A stretch of 64,000 nt of DNA from Gimesia benthica (GTDB lineage Bacteria; Planctomycetota; Planctomycetia; Planctomycetales; Planctomycetaceae), in NCBI RefSeq assembly GCF_009720525.1, contig NZ_CP043930.1, positions 3,442,501-3,506,500 on the forward strand, read 5' to 3'. Each line of letters begins with the position of its first letter. The first letter of the stretch is position 1. The notes beneath the pieces were generated by a model. The model was not told the DNA's origin, did no database searches, and saw nothing but the letters and a program-made list of their open reading frames with translations. A program made the translations under genes and the position numbers. This document shows positions 42,283-51,870 of the stretch, in pieces.

Positions 42283-45087
42283 GTGAAAGCGTTTTATGGT
42301 GTAGTGACCGTTGTCATCATCTCCCTGATGCTTCACAGCAGGCATGAGTGCGCAGCAGAATCGTCCGGTGAATCTGTGACGAAACTCACCACTCAGGCAG
42401 CGACGTCGACGCGACAGCAAAGCCTGATCCTCGACAGCAGACAACCGGATTTCGAAACGTTTCTGATTGAAGCGCACATTGATCCCACACAACACACCGC
42501 CGGTGATCTCCAGGCGATTGCTGGTTTGACGTTTGGCCTCAAAACCCCTGAAGAGGACCCCTTCTCCAAAACGGAACAGATTCGTTTCGAGTTACGTGAA
42601 GGAGCGCACCGCGGTTTCTGGGACATCTGGATCGACGGAATCAACGAGCCACGCCGCGAACCGTCTCCTAAACTACCGGGCTGGATTGATCATCGAGAAT
42701 ACCAGCGTCCCTGGGAGTTCACCCCCCACCCGGGAAGCTACCAACTCCGCATTCTCTGTTCGCCCGTCAAAGAGGGAACCAGACTGCGCTTTTACTTCGA
42801 GCACATGGACCGTCCCGTTTTTGAGTTTACGAAGAAAGGCAAAGTAGTCCCCGGCTATATCGGCTTCTATGCCGTAACGGGAGGCACGACCCCGCGTCAG
42901 AATACAGCGACTTTCAGCAAATTGAATGTCAGGGAGATCCAGGATCTTGAGTCAGTCATTCACCCCGCCCCGCGGGACATTGTTCTCGATGCACTCGATC
43001 TGACACACCCATCGTTGACGAAAGTCGCTGCAGCGATCGAGCAGCAGGATCGAGCTCGCGCCGGCCAACTGCTGCTGGAACATCTGCGGACCCGGACCAC
43101 ACCGAAAGGCCCCGGGTTCCAGCCGGTATACTGTGGTACGAATTACCGTGAAGTTGCCGATGCCGTTCTGGAAGATCGTTATGGCACTCGCGGTCCCTTC
43201 CTCAGTTTCTCAAAGACCTATGTCGACGGAGCGGGAAACACGCAGCACTTTGTCGATCAGAACGGCACCATCCGCTGGGATTTATGCAACGGTCACCTGA
43301 CGCGACATTTCCACTGGGTCTCGCTGGCAAAAACATACGCGGAAACCGGAGACAAACGTTACGTCGACCGCTTCGCACGCGAAGTCCAGGACTGGGTGGC
43401 ACGGGAACCCTTTTTACATCCCCGGAATCCGGATATCGGCAAGTTAAACTGGATGGATGGGACTACGTTTGAGCCGGGATATCTCAACACCAGCAACATC
43501 GGTCGACGCTGTGAGATGACCTGGTGGCCCGCCTACGATGAATTCCGCAAATCAGCAGATTTCTCAGACGCAGCCCACTTCCACATGCTGCTGGGTTTCA
43601 TCCGACAGGCGCGGCTGATCATGAACCCCAGCAGCTTCGCCGCCCATGATGACGGCGGAGCTCACATCTGCGTCGCACTCCTGCAAACCGCATTAATGCT
43701 CCCGGAACTGGCTGAGTCAAAGCGTTGGGAACAGGAGGCCGTTCGACGCTGGGAGGAAGTCCTTCGGGTACAGTTCCATGCTGACGGAAGTCACGTCAGC
43801 TTGAGTACCGGCTATAACTGGGCTTCGCTGATGGCGCTCGAGAACATGATCGCCCTTTATCGCAGAGTCGGGCGAGACGTCCCGCAGCAGTTTCTGGATA
43901 CGCTCGAACTGGCGTATCGGCATCCCATCGCTCTCTCCCGCCCCGACCAGGGACAGATTGACATGAACGATGGGGGCTGGGGCATGATCGACGACCACAT
44001 GCAACGCGCCCACAAGCTCTTCCCTCACCGCGACGATTTTCTCTGGATGGCGACCAGAGGCACACAGGGGCAACCGCCGGCGTATCAGTCCATCTACTTT
44101 CCCAATGCCGGACACTTTGTAATGCGGACCGGCTGGGGACCGCAACACCGCTACCTGTTCATGGATGCCGGACCGGTCGGCGCCAGTCACGGTAAAGAAG
44201 ATAAGCTCAACATCTATGTGGATTACGGAGGTCATCAGTTACTGGCCAGCGGCGGACGGGGCTCATACTCCGGTGGCCCTTATGCGGCTTACACAGGATC
44301 AACACGCGGTTACAACACGCTGCTGGTCGATGGCGGTGTCCAGGCCAGAACGTATCCCAGATACGAAATCGAGGGACACCTCCCCGAAAAAAGACGCTGG
44401 CAGACCACCGATCACTTTGACTACGCAGAAGGCTTCCATACCCATGGATGGTTCGCCCCGGAGAAACGGATCGAGGGAAAACAGACGCGGCAGATCATCT
44501 TCATCAAAGGCGACAACCCTCCCACGACATCGTACTGGGTCGTGATCGATACCGTCGAACCAGCCGACCAGGGACTGCATGCATACGAGGCGCTGTTCCA
44601 TTCACGTCGAAACCATGCTGGCATTGTCGACGATCAATCTAAAATGGTTCACTGCTGGGACGCTGGTGCTGCACTCCGCATCATCCCCGTGGTCACCGAA
44701 GGGCTGGACATTGCACTGATTCACGGACAGACCGAACCACACATTCAGGGCTGGCATGTCGTCGGAGATGCGCATGCCCCCATGTGGACTCCCGTCTTCA
44801 AATGGAAAGCGTCTGGAACAACGACACGCGCATGGATCCTCGTGCCGGCCGGTCCTGACCAGAAATGGTGTCTAGATCGTGTCGAACTGAAACAGGCTGA
44901 CGAAGCCGCATTGATTTTTCGCTGTATCCGACCGGATGGCAGTAGCGAAATCGTCTATCGCCGCCAGGGGAATGAACCGGCGACATTCTCTGCAGAGGGA
45001 ATTCAGGTTCGGGGCGATATTGGTGTTGTCTCCCTGGATTCTGCCGGCGAGATCAAACAGCGATTCGCCATAGTGCCTCAGCCGTGA
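42283..45087 (+). CDS. Heparinase II/III-family polysaccharide lyase
   Basis: A 934-residue protein. The start is GTG 42283 (GAGGGGG ribosome site), because it begins a signal peptide (KAFYGVVTVVIISLMLHS) and follows a consensus promoter; the in-frame ATG at 42160 precedes the promoter. The N-terminal 250 residues are a beta domain. Then come an alpha/alpha toroid (FHWVSLAKTYAETGDKRYVDRFAREVQDWV, MTWWPAYDEFRKSADF) and a Hepar_II_III beta-sandwich (FVMRTGWGPQHRYLFMDAGP, ASHGKEDKLNIYVDYGGHQLLASGG). Members cleave uronic-acid-containing chains (heparan, alginate, ulvan-like) by beta-elimination. The conserved Tyr/His in GYNWAS and GHLTRHFHW are candidates for catalysis. Exact substrate unknown. 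Confidence 0.88.
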   Translation: MKAFYGVVTVVIISLMLHSRHECAAESSGESVTKLTTQAATSTRQQSLILDSRQPDFETFLIEAHIDPTQHTAGDLQAIAGLTFGLKTPEEDPFSKTEQIRFELREGAHRGFWDIWIDGINEPRREPSPKLPGWIDHREYQRPWEFTPHPGSYQLRILCSPVKEGTRLRFYFEHMDRPVFEFTKKGKVVPGYIGFYAVTGGTTPRQNTATFSKLNVREIQDLESVIHPAPRDIVLDALDLTHPSLTKVAAAIEQQDRARAGQLLLEHLRTRTTPKGPGFQPVYCGTNYREVADAVLEDRYGTRGPFLSFSKTYVDGAGNTQHFVDQNGTIRWDLCNGHLTRHFHWVSLAKTYAETGDKRYVDRFAREVQDWVAREPFLHPRNPDIGKLNWMDGTTFEPGYLNTSNIGRRCEMTWWPAYDEFRKSADFSDAAHFHMLLGFIRQARLIMNPSSFAAHDDGGAHICVALLQTALMLPELAESKRWEQEAVRRWEEVLRVQFHADGSHVSLSTGYNWASLMALENMIALYRRVGRDVPQQFLDTLELAYRHPIALSRPDQGQIDMNDGGWGMIDDHMQRAHKLFPHRDDFLWMATRGTQGQPPAYQSIYFPNAGHFVMRTGWGPQHRYLFMDAGPVGASHGKEDKLNIYVDYGGHQLLASGGRGSYSGGPYAAYTGSTRGYNTLLVDGGVQARTYPRYEIEGHLPEKRRWQTTDHFDYAEGFHTHGWFAPEKRIEGKQTRQIIFIKGDNPPTTSYWVVIDTVEPADQGLHAYEALFHSRRNHAGIVDDQSKMVHCWDAGAALRIIPVVTEGLDIALIHGQTEPHIQGWHVVGDAHAPMWTPVFKWKASGTTTRAWILVPAGPDQKWCLDRVELKQADEAALIFRCIRPDGSSEIVYRRQGNEPATFSAEGIQVRGDIGVVSLDSAGEIKQRFAIVPQP

Positions 45088-45133
45088 TATCAGCTGCCAG
45101 AATACCCGAACAGTGCTTCCCTGCACGTATTAC

Positions 45134-45162
45134 TTGACCCAGAGGTCCGGTTGCCTGATACT
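45134..45162 (+). promoter_or_regulatory. Shared-type promoter before the oxidoreductase gene
   Basis: TTGACC (45134-45139), 17 bases, GATACT (45157-45162), then GAA, as at 39379 and 50090. About 95 bases before ATG 45266. Confidence 0.7.
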
Positions 45163-45265
45163 GAAAGCATTCATATCGACGTTGATTTATATTCAGCATC
45201 GCCCCCGTTTTCATCCATGGTCAGCAACAGCGGACTGGCTCAACCGTAGTTTGGAGAAACGAGTA

Positions 45266-46750
45266 ATGACGCAACCAACGGAATCAAACGTATCACGCCG
45301 TGAGTTCATCAAGACCAGCGCCACAACCGGTGCCGCCGCGAGCCTGCTGGCGGCAGCCACAAAGACCCGCGCAGCCGATGCGAACAGTCGTTTGCGGATC
45401 GGCGTGATCGGCGCGGGGAATCGCGGCTTCAATACACTCACGAAGAAACTCGTCAAACTCCGTGAGCTGGGTCACAACATCGATCTCGTTTCTGTCGCCG
45501 ATGTCTACTCGGTGCATCGCCAGCGGTTTGTCGACTACATCAAGGAACAGACCGGCGTCACGCCAACCACGCACGTCGATCATCGCGAGTTGCTGGGCGA
45601 TAAAGACATCGACGCCGTCGTGATTGGCACCCCCGATCACTGGCACGCCAGAATCACGCTGGATGCCCTGGCCGCTGGCAAACACGTTTATTGCGAAAAA
45701 CCGATGACGCACACGGTCGAAGAGGCCGCCGAAGTCGTCGCCGCCTGGAAAGCCAGCGATCGCGTGATGCAGGTCGGCGTGCAGTCGACCAGTGCCCCTG
45801 TCTGGGACATGGCTCGCGAGAAAATCGACGCCGGCCTGCTGGGTAAGGTCGTCCAGTTCCAGACCGAGTGTGCCCGTAACGGCAAGTTCGGCATGTCGCG
45901 GCACAACCTGATCACGAAAGAAATGACGCCACAAACGGTCGACTTCCGTCGCTTCCTCGGCGTGGAGGAAGGCTTTCATCCCGACGTGCCTTTCGACCGA
46001 GAGATCTTCGGACAGTGGCGCTGCTACTGGGCCTTCGGTTATGGCATGTTCTCCGATCTGTTCGTGCATCGGGTGACCGGCATGCTGAAAGCCACGGGGC
46101 TCCGCAAGCCCGGTCGCGTGGTCGGTGGCGGCGGGATCTTTTTTGAATACGACGATCGCGAAGTCACCGACGTAGCCTCGATCATCGCCGACTTCCACGA
46201 AGGGGTACAGGGGCTGGTCAGCAGCACCATGGTCAGCGAAGAACGCAAACTGGATCACATCATCCGCGGCCACAACGGACTGCTGCTGTTCGACAAGAGC
46301 TGTTCAGGCAACAGCGGCAAGTGTTCGTTCGAATTTGTCCCCGAACGACCGCAGGTCACGCTCAACAGCGATCTCAAACCCGAGACATTCCACGTGCAAA
46401 CGGATCTCGACATCGTGTCGACGCACTGCGCGAACTGGCTCGACGCCATCCGCTCGGGCAAACCCACTTCCGTCAATAACGATCCGGAACTGGGTGCCGC
46501 CGCCGTCATGCTCGTCAATCTGGCCGTACGCAGCTACCGCGAAGGTAAGGTGTTCCACGTCGACCGCGACGGACAGGTCAGCGACGGCAACAGCAGCTGG
46601 GCGGACGGCTGGGAGAAACTCTCCAAGGCCAAAGCCAAACCCCGCCACGTGCCCGGTTGGCACGCGGGCGACACCGGCAGCGTCATGTACCCGCCCGAAT
46701 ATCAGAAGCTCGCCGGCCCCTGGATCGATGGCAAGCCGCCGCAATCATAA
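45266..46750 (+). CDS. Tat-exported Gfo/Idh/MocA oxidoreductase
   Basis: A 494-residue protein from ATG 45266 (TTGGAGAAA ribosome site); an in-frame ATG at 45113 precedes the promoter. It has a twin-arginine leader (SRREFIKTSATTGAAAS), the Rossmann motif RIGVIGAGNRG near 48, the EKP triad member in VYCEKPMTHTVEEA near 145, then the oxidoreductase C-terminal domain with WRCYWAFGYGMFSDLFVHR. Such exported enzymes fold with bound NAD(P) in the cytosol and oxidise or reduce sugars. With the DUF1080 gene just downstream, it may oxidise a glycoside's C3 hydroxyl to a 3-keto group. Likely operon with the next two genes. Confidence 0.9.
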   Translation: MTQPTESNVSRREFIKTSATTGAAASLLAAATKTRAADANSRLRIGVIGAGNRGFNTLTKKLVKLRELGHNIDLVSVADVYSVHRQRFVDYIKEQTGVTPTTHVDHRELLGDKDIDAVVIGTPDHWHARITLDALAAGKHVYCEKPMTHTVEEAAEVVAAWKASDRVMQVGVQSTSAPVWDMAREKIDAGLLGKVVQFQTECARNGKFGMSRHNLITKEMTPQTVDFRRFLGVEEGFHPDVPFDREIFGQWRCYWAFGYGMFSDLFVHRVTGMLKATGLRKPGRVVGGGGIFFEYDDREVTDVASIIADFHEGVQGLVSSTMVSEERKLDHIIRGHNGLLLFDKSCSGNSGKCSFEFVPERPQVTLNSDLKPETFHVQTDLDIVSTHCANWLDAIRSGKPTSVNNDPELGAAAVMLVNLAVRSYREGKVFHVDRDGQVSDGNSSWADGWEKLSKAKAKPRHVPGWHAGDTGSVMYPPEYQKLAGPWIDGKPPQS

Positions 46751-46828
46751 AGAACATCGCCTTCAAGGCAATCGCTGACCGTTGCTGACACCCACCAGGC
46801 TTGAGTGAGAATAAAGGACGAGGAACGC

Positions 46829-48163
46829 ATGAAGTGCAACGTACGTATCAACGCCGGAGTGAAGCTGCTGGTCCTCTGCTTTGTCTCGCTTTGTCTGCTT
46901 CACGCTCCGTTACCGGCTGCTGAAACAGAACTGTTCAACGGTCGGGATCTCACCGGCTGGGTCAACGTCAACGGAGCGCCCGACACCTGGCAGGTGCGAG
47001 ACGCCGCAATCGTCTGCACGGGCGAACCCCGTTGTTTCCTGCGCACCGATCGGATGTATGAAAACTATGTACTGGAAATGGAGTGCCTGCACGTGAAACC
47101 GGGCGGCAATTCCGGTCTGTTCTTCCACGCCGATGCACTGCCGCAGATCGGGGCCCCCTATCCGCGTGCCATCGAAGCTCAGTTGCTCGACGAAGATCAT
47201 GGCAGTCTGTTTGGAATCCGTGGTGCCTCGCTTGTGCCGCTGACCGACCCCGATAAGAAGGGAACCACTGCGAGAGCCCGTCCCCTCGAAAAACGCTGTC
47301 AACCTGCGGGAAACTGGAACAAATATGTTCTCACAACCAAAGACGGCACGGTGGAACTGGCCGTCAACGGGAAGGTGGTCACGCGTGCGAAACAGACGAG
47401 CCTCGTCAAAGGCTTTATCGGCCTGCAGGCGGAACACACCGAAGTGCATTTCCGCAACATCCGCATTCGCGAATTACCCTCGAGCAACCCGCCGCCGGAA
47501 AAAGTCGCTCAGGCTGACGCAGGCTTTAAGTCGCTGTTCGACGGACTCACCTTTGCCGGCTGGAACCATCGGCCGGGACACAAGGGGCACTGGGTCGCCC
47601 ACGATGGCGAAATTCACTACGACGGCAAGGCCGAGTCTAAAAAACGGGCGGACCGCGACCTCTGGACGAAGGACGAATTCGCAGACTTTGTCCTGATTGT
47701 CGACTGGCGTCTGTCAGCTGAACCGGAAATGAAGCCGCACCCCATCGTGCTGTTTAACGGCGATTTCCTGATGGAGGCAGACAATCCCCGCCAACGCGTC
47801 ACTCGCCCGCATCTCGATGCCGGCGACAGCGGCATTTATCTCCGCGGCAGTTCCAAAGCTCAGCTCAACGTCTGGAGCCAGGTCCTCGGTTCCGGCGAAA
47901 TCAACGGCTACCGCACCGACAAGACGATGCCGCCCGAAGTCCGCCGCGCCTGCATCCCCATCAAAAACGCGGACCGTCCGCTCGGCCAGTGGAACCGCTT
48001 CGAGATCACCATGCGCGGCGATCGCGTATCAGTGGTCCTCAACGGCACCACCGTCATCGAAGGCGCACAGCTCCCGGGTATTCCGGCAAAAGGCCCCATC
48101 GCCCTCCAGCACCACAACGACCCCGTCGAGTTCCGCAATCTGTTTATCAAACCGTTGAAGTAA
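46829..48163 (+). CDS. Tandem DUF1080 (3-keto-glycoside hydrolase) protein
   Basis: A 444-residue secreted protein from ATG 46829 (GACGAGGAA ribosome site) with a signal peptide ending at PAAE. It holds two DUF1080 domains: residues about 25-215 (ELFNGRDLTGWVNVNGAPDTWQVRDAAIVC, ending VHFRNIRIRELP) and about 230-444 (SLFDGLTFAGWNHRPG, GSGEINGYRTDK, ending VEFRNLFIKPL). DUF1080 has a concanavalin-like beta-sandwich; some members are known to hydrolyse 3-keto-disaccharides. It follows the oxidoreductase by 78 bases, which fits oxidation followed by cleavage. The two domains differ considerably, so they may have different roles. Confidence 0.88.
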   Translation: MKCNVRINAGVKLLVLCFVSLCLLHAPLPAAETELFNGRDLTGWVNVNGAPDTWQVRDAAIVCTGEPRCFLRTDRMYENYVLEMECLHVKPGGNSGLFFHADALPQIGAPYPRAIEAQLLDEDHGSLFGIRGASLVPLTDPDKKGTTARARPLEKRCQPAGNWNKYVLTTKDGTVELAVNGKVVTRAKQTSLVKGFIGLQAEHTEVHFRNIRIRELPSSNPPPEKVAQADAGFKSLFDGLTFAGWNHRPGHKGHWVAHDGEIHYDGKAESKKRADRDLWTKDEFADFVLIVDWRLSAEPEMKPHPIVLFNGDFLMEADNPRQRVTRPHLDAGDSGIYLRGSSKAQLNVWSQVLGSGEINGYRTDKTMPPEVRRACIPIKNADRPLGQWNRFEITMRGDRVSVVLNGTTVIEGAQLPGIPAKGPIALQHHNDPVEFRNLFIKPLK

Positions 48164-48204
48164 CAGCCCCCGCATACAGGCTGTTCACAGACAGGATACC
48201 TGCT

Positions 48205-50040
48205 ATGAGTGACAACACTTCCTGGTACCTCAGGTTCGCGCTGCTATTTAGTCTCCTCTCGACATCAGCAACATACCTGGCTGCTGCGGAACCGACGTCT
48301 GCTCAACAACAGCTGCCGCGGCCCCACTCTGAGCAGTGGCAGAACTTCAAGCAGGCGGAACGCATCACAGACCTGACTCGCTGCCTCCCGGCCGACGCAC
48401 TTTCTGATCGGCGCCAGCATAACAAATGGAAAGTGTTTGAATATGAAACGGCTGACTTCTCGGGAAAATGTATTTCGGTCGGACGTGAGTCCTCGGCACC
48501 GGACCTGACCTTAAAGCTCAACAAACAAGGCTGGCACGCCGTCTATATCGGGCTGAGTTCGATCACCGATCTCGTGCGCCCTGCAAAAAATAATGTGGAG
48601 GTCAAATTCACCAGCGCCCCGGCTTACACCCGGCTGAGCAATCGACTCGACCTGGGTCCCCAACGCCGGGATGTGTTGGAAGAAGTATTTCTGGGCACCG
48701 CAGACCTGACCAATAACGACTTACAGTTCTCTACCGTGTATCACATGCCGGCGCGGATTCATTACGTCAAAACCATTTCGCTGACCGACGAGGAAGTCGC
48801 TCGGTTGATTGCCGATCGGACTCAACAGAAAACCAAAACCGCAGTCGCCACGTTTGACGGCTACACCTGGATTCACCCGTTCCGTCCTCAGAATCGCGCC
48901 GATCTCGCGGCGACATTTTCCGCTTACCGTGAAAGTGATTTCAAGACCTGGTGGTTTCAGGTGGGAGGCGCGGATCTCGTCCATCATCCGAGTCAGGTGG
49001 GAAACCTGATGGGGGCGCAGCTGGATACGTTCCCGCGGGAAGTCGATCGCGAGTATGTCGAATCGGTTCGCCATCTGCATCAGCAGGGAATTGACCCTCT
49101 GAAAGTGGCTGTGGAAGAAGCGCACCGTCAGCAGGCGGAAATCCTCATCTGCCTTCGTGCTGCCGGCTGGAAAGCGGCACCGCCGTGGGAGGAGTTCTTC
49201 ATGAGTGAATTTTATGAAGCCCATCCGGAATGGCGCTGCATCGATTACGACGGAACGCCCACCATGCATCTCAGCTACGCCGCAGAGGAAGTTCAGGATC
49301 ATCTGATCAAAGTCTACCGCGAAGCACTGCAGCGAGGCGCAGACGGGGCCGGCTTTCTCTTTCATCGCGGCATGCCCATGATTTTATGGGAAGAACCGTT
49401 CTGTCAGCGATTCATCAAAGAATACGGAAACGATCCCCGCCAGCTGGCCGAAGACGACCCACGCGTGCTCAAGTTACGGGCGACGATTGTCACGGAGTTC
49501 ATGCGCAAAATCCGCAAGCTGCTGGATGAGGTTGCGACTCAACGCGGCACCCCCAGTCGCCGTCTTAAACTGGCCGTTTCCACTTTTTCCACCCCCGCAG
49601 ACAATCGGAAGTTCGGACTGGATGTGGAGCGCTGGATTGATGAAAAACTGATCGACCAGATCGGCATCGCCTGGTTCGCGTATTATACCAGCGGGCTGAA
49701 ATCCAGATCAGGAGACACGGCTTACTACGCCCGCATCACCGAGGGAACCGATGTGAAAATCTTCCCTTTCTACATCGGCTGGAAAATGGAAAGTGCGGAC
49801 AGCCTGCTGAAGGCGGTCGCGCGGGACTATGAACAAGGCGCCGACGGAATCGCGGTCTGGGATCCGAACCAGTTCCTCACCTGGCAAAAAGGGCGCAGTC
49901 CTTACTGGCCGCTCGTTTCAAAACTCGGTCATCGCCAGCAAATCAGCGCCGGCTCACTCATTTTCAAACCCACTGCCATCCCCCTGACCAGACTGGGCGA
50001 AAATTATTACAGCCGCTGGTACCCGAATACCGGGTTTTAA
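48205..50040 (+). CDS. Secreted TIM-barrel glycoside-hydrolase-like protein
   Basis: A 611-residue protein from ATG 48205, with a signal peptide (YLRFALLFSLLSTSATYLAAA); in-frame sequence upstream lies within the previous gene. The N-terminal 190 residues are beta-rich (NKWKVFEYETADFSGKCISVG). Then a barrel-like domain follows: FKTWWFQVGGADLVHHPSQ, EAHRQQAEILICLRAAGWKAAP, RGADGAGFLFHRGMPMILWEEPF, KLAVSTFSTPADNRKFGLDVERW and EQGADGIAVWDPNQFL. This resembles family-10-like hydrolase barrels found in planctomycetes. Acid/base residues cannot be assigned with confidence. Part of the polysaccharide locus by position and export signal. Confidence 0.7.
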   Translation: MSDNTSWYLRFALLFSLLSTSATYLAAAEPTSAQQQLPRPHSEQWQNFKQAERITDLTRCLPADALSDRRQHNKWKVFEYETADFSGKCISVGRESSAPDLTLKLNKQGWHAVYIGLSSITDLVRPAKNNVEVKFTSAPAYTRLSNRLDLGPQRRDVLEEVFLGTADLTNNDLQFSTVYHMPARIHYVKTISLTDEEVARLIADRTQQKTKTAVATFDGYTWIHPFRPQNRADLAATFSAYRESDFKTWWFQVGGADLVHHPSQVGNLMGAQLDTFPREVDREYVESVRHLHQQGIDPLKVAVEEAHRQQAEILICLRAAGWKAAPPWEEFFMSEFYEAHPEWRCIDYDGTPTMHLSYAAEEVQDHLIKVYREALQRGADGAGFLFHRGMPMILWEEPFCQRFIKEYGNDPRQLAEDDPRVLKLRATIVTEFMRKIRKLLDEVATQRGTPSRRLKLAVSTFSTPADNRKFGLDVERWIDEKLIDQIGIAWFAYYTSGLKSRSGDTAYYARITEGTDVKIFPFYIGWKMESADSLLKAVARDYEQGADGIAVWDPNQFLTWQKGRSPYWPLVSKLGHRQQISAGSLIFKPTAIPLTRLGENYYSRWYPNTGF

Positions 50041-50089
50041 AGACTTGCTCGCTTCTCCAGTCGCATAGCCGATTCACAGCACGATTTGC

Positions 50090-50118
50090 TTGACCCTGCG
50101 GTCCCGTTGGTTGATACT
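50090..50118 (+). promoter_or_regulatory. Shared-type promoter before the sulfatase gene
   Basis: TTGACC (50090-50095), 17 bases, GATACT (50113-50118), then GAA. Third member of the set; 42 bases before ATG 50160. Confidence 0.7.
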
Positions 50119-50159
50119 GAAGAAAATACAACAGACTAACATTTCTCAGAGGACTCACC

Positions 50160-51821
50160 ATGCCGTCAGCCAACGTTGCGCTCGCTTTATCTGCCAGAAC
50201 CCGCACAACGCGTTTTCTGTTTCTCTCTATAGTCTTCACGCTTACATGCTGGGTGGCCACGCTCTGCTGCACTGCATCTGCCGTCGCCGCGGAAAAATCA
50301 AACGATCCCAACATTATCTACATCCTCGCCGATGACATGGGCTATGGAGATATCAAGGCGCTCAACCCGGAATGTAAAATCGCGACCCCGCACCTGGATC
50401 AACTCGCCAAAGGGGGGATGATTTTTACCGACGCCCATTCCAGTTCCTCCGTCTGCACACCCACCCGTTACGGCGTGCTCACCGGTCGCTATAACTGGCG
50501 CTCCCGCCTGAAGAGCGGCGTGCTCTGGGGACTCTCGCGGCGGCTGATTGAACAGCATCGCATGACAGTCCCTTCCATGCTCAAGCAGCATGGCTACTAT
50601 ACCGCCGCAGTCGGGAAGTGGCACCTGGGCATGGACTGGACACTCAAAGACGGCGGCATCGCCACTGAGAAGTCGTATAACAAAAAAACCAATCCCGGCT
50701 GGGACGTCGATTACTCGAAACCGATTCAGAACGGCCCCAACAGTGTCGGCTTCGATTACTTCTTCGGCATCAGTGCCTCACTCGACATGCCCCCCTATGT
50801 CTATATTGAAAACAACAAGAGCCAGGGTATCCCCACTGTCACCAAGGCCTTCTTCCGGGATGGCCCTGCCCACAAAGATTTCGAAGCCATCGACGTGCTG
50901 CCCCGCATCACTGAGAAAACCGTCCAGATCATCGACGAACACGCGGCCGCTTCTAAAAAAGGGAAGCCGTTCTTCATCTACTTCCCCCTCAACGCACCAC
51001 ACACCCCGATCCTGCCCACACCCGAATGGCAGGGCAAGAGCGGCATCAACGAGTATTGCGATTTCGTCATGCAGGTCGATGACACCGTGGGCCAGGTGAT
51101 GCAGGCACTCAAGAAGCAGGGCATCCATGAAAATACGCTCGTCATCTTCACCGCAGACAACGGCTGCTCCCCCGCAGCCAACTTCAAAGAGATGGCCGAC
51201 AAAGATCATCAACCCAGCTACCGCTTCCGGGGCCACAAGGCCGACATCTACGAAGGCGGACATCGCGTCCCCTTCATTGCCAACTGGCCGGCCCGCGTCA
51301 AAGCCGGCACGCACTCCGATCAGCTGACCTGCCTGACCGATCTGATGGCCACCGCCGCGGATATCGTCGGTGCGAAACTGCCCGATAACGCAGGCGAAGA
51401 CAGCGTCAGCATCCTGCCGGCACTGGAAGGCAAAGACACGCAGCCCCTCCGCGAAGCCGCCGTCCATCATTCGATTCGCGGTGCCTTCTCGATCCGGAAA
51501 GATCATTGGAAGCTCGAACTCTGTCCGGGATCGGGAGGCTGGAGTCACCCTCGGCCGGGCAAAGACGATCTCAGTCAGCTCCCCCCCATCCAGCTCTATG
51601 ATCTGAATGCGGATCTGAATGAACAGAAAAATCTGCAGTCCGAATACCCCGAAGTCGTCAAAGAATTGACCGACCTGCTGCAGAGCTACGTGGACCGGGG
51701 ACGCTCGACTCCGGGAGCCCCCCAGGAAAACAACGGCGACGTCGATATCTTCGAAGCAGGCAAGTCGGCTCAGAAAATGAAACGACCACAGAAAAAGAAA
51801 CCGGCCAAATCCAAGTCGTGA
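50160..51821 (+). CDS. Secreted sulfatase (formylglycine-dependent)
   Basis: A 553-residue sulfatase with a signal peptide (FLFLSIVFTLTCWVATLCCTASAVA). Metal site DDMGYGD near 55-60; modification site SVCTPTRYGVLTGRY near 97 (C-x-P-x-R, the Cys becoming formylglycine); GKWHLGMDW near 155; HTPILPTPEW near 280; and TADNGCSP near 335. The enzyme removes sulfate esters from sugars or other compounds outside the cytoplasm. No formylglycine-generating enzyme gene is in the window. The Lys-rich end (KRPQKKKPAKSKS) is a basic tail. Its promoter type links it to the lyase/oxidoreductase locus, pointing to a sulfated polysaccharide. Confidence 0.93.
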   Translation: MPSANVALALSARTRTTRFLFLSIVFTLTCWVATLCCTASAVAAEKSNDPNIIYILADDMGYGDIKALNPECKIATPHLDQLAKGGMIFTDAHSSSSVCTPTRYGVLTGRYNWRSRLKSGVLWGLSRRLIEQHRMTVPSMLKQHGYYTAAVGKWHLGMDWTLKDGGIATEKSYNKKTNPGWDVDYSKPIQNGPNSVGFDYFFGISASLDMPPYVYIENNKSQGIPTVTKAFFRDGPAHKDFEAIDVLPRITEKTVQIIDEHAAASKKGKPFFIYFPLNAPHTPILPTPEWQGKSGINEYCDFVMQVDDTVGQVMQALKKQGIHENTLVIFTADNGCSPAANFKEMADKDHQPSYRFRGHKADIYEGGHRVPFIANWPARVKAGTHSDQLTCLTDLMATAADIVGAKLPDNAGEDSVSILPALEGKDTQPLREAAVHHSIRGAFSIRKDHWKLELCPGSGGWSHPRPGKDDLSQLPPIQLYDLNADLNEQKNLQSEYPEVVKELTDLLQSYVDRGRSTPGAPQENNGDVDIFEAGKSAQKMKRPQKKKPAKSKS

Positions 51822-51870
51822 TGGTTGTAAACAAACAGCTCGCATATCATCCCACAAAATTGATGGGTGG

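Noticed and set aside
47989..48204. N-terminal extension of the TIM-barrel protein rich in Arg and His
   Set aside because: It is an out-of-frame reading of the DUF1080 gene. ATG 48205 starts a proper signal peptide.
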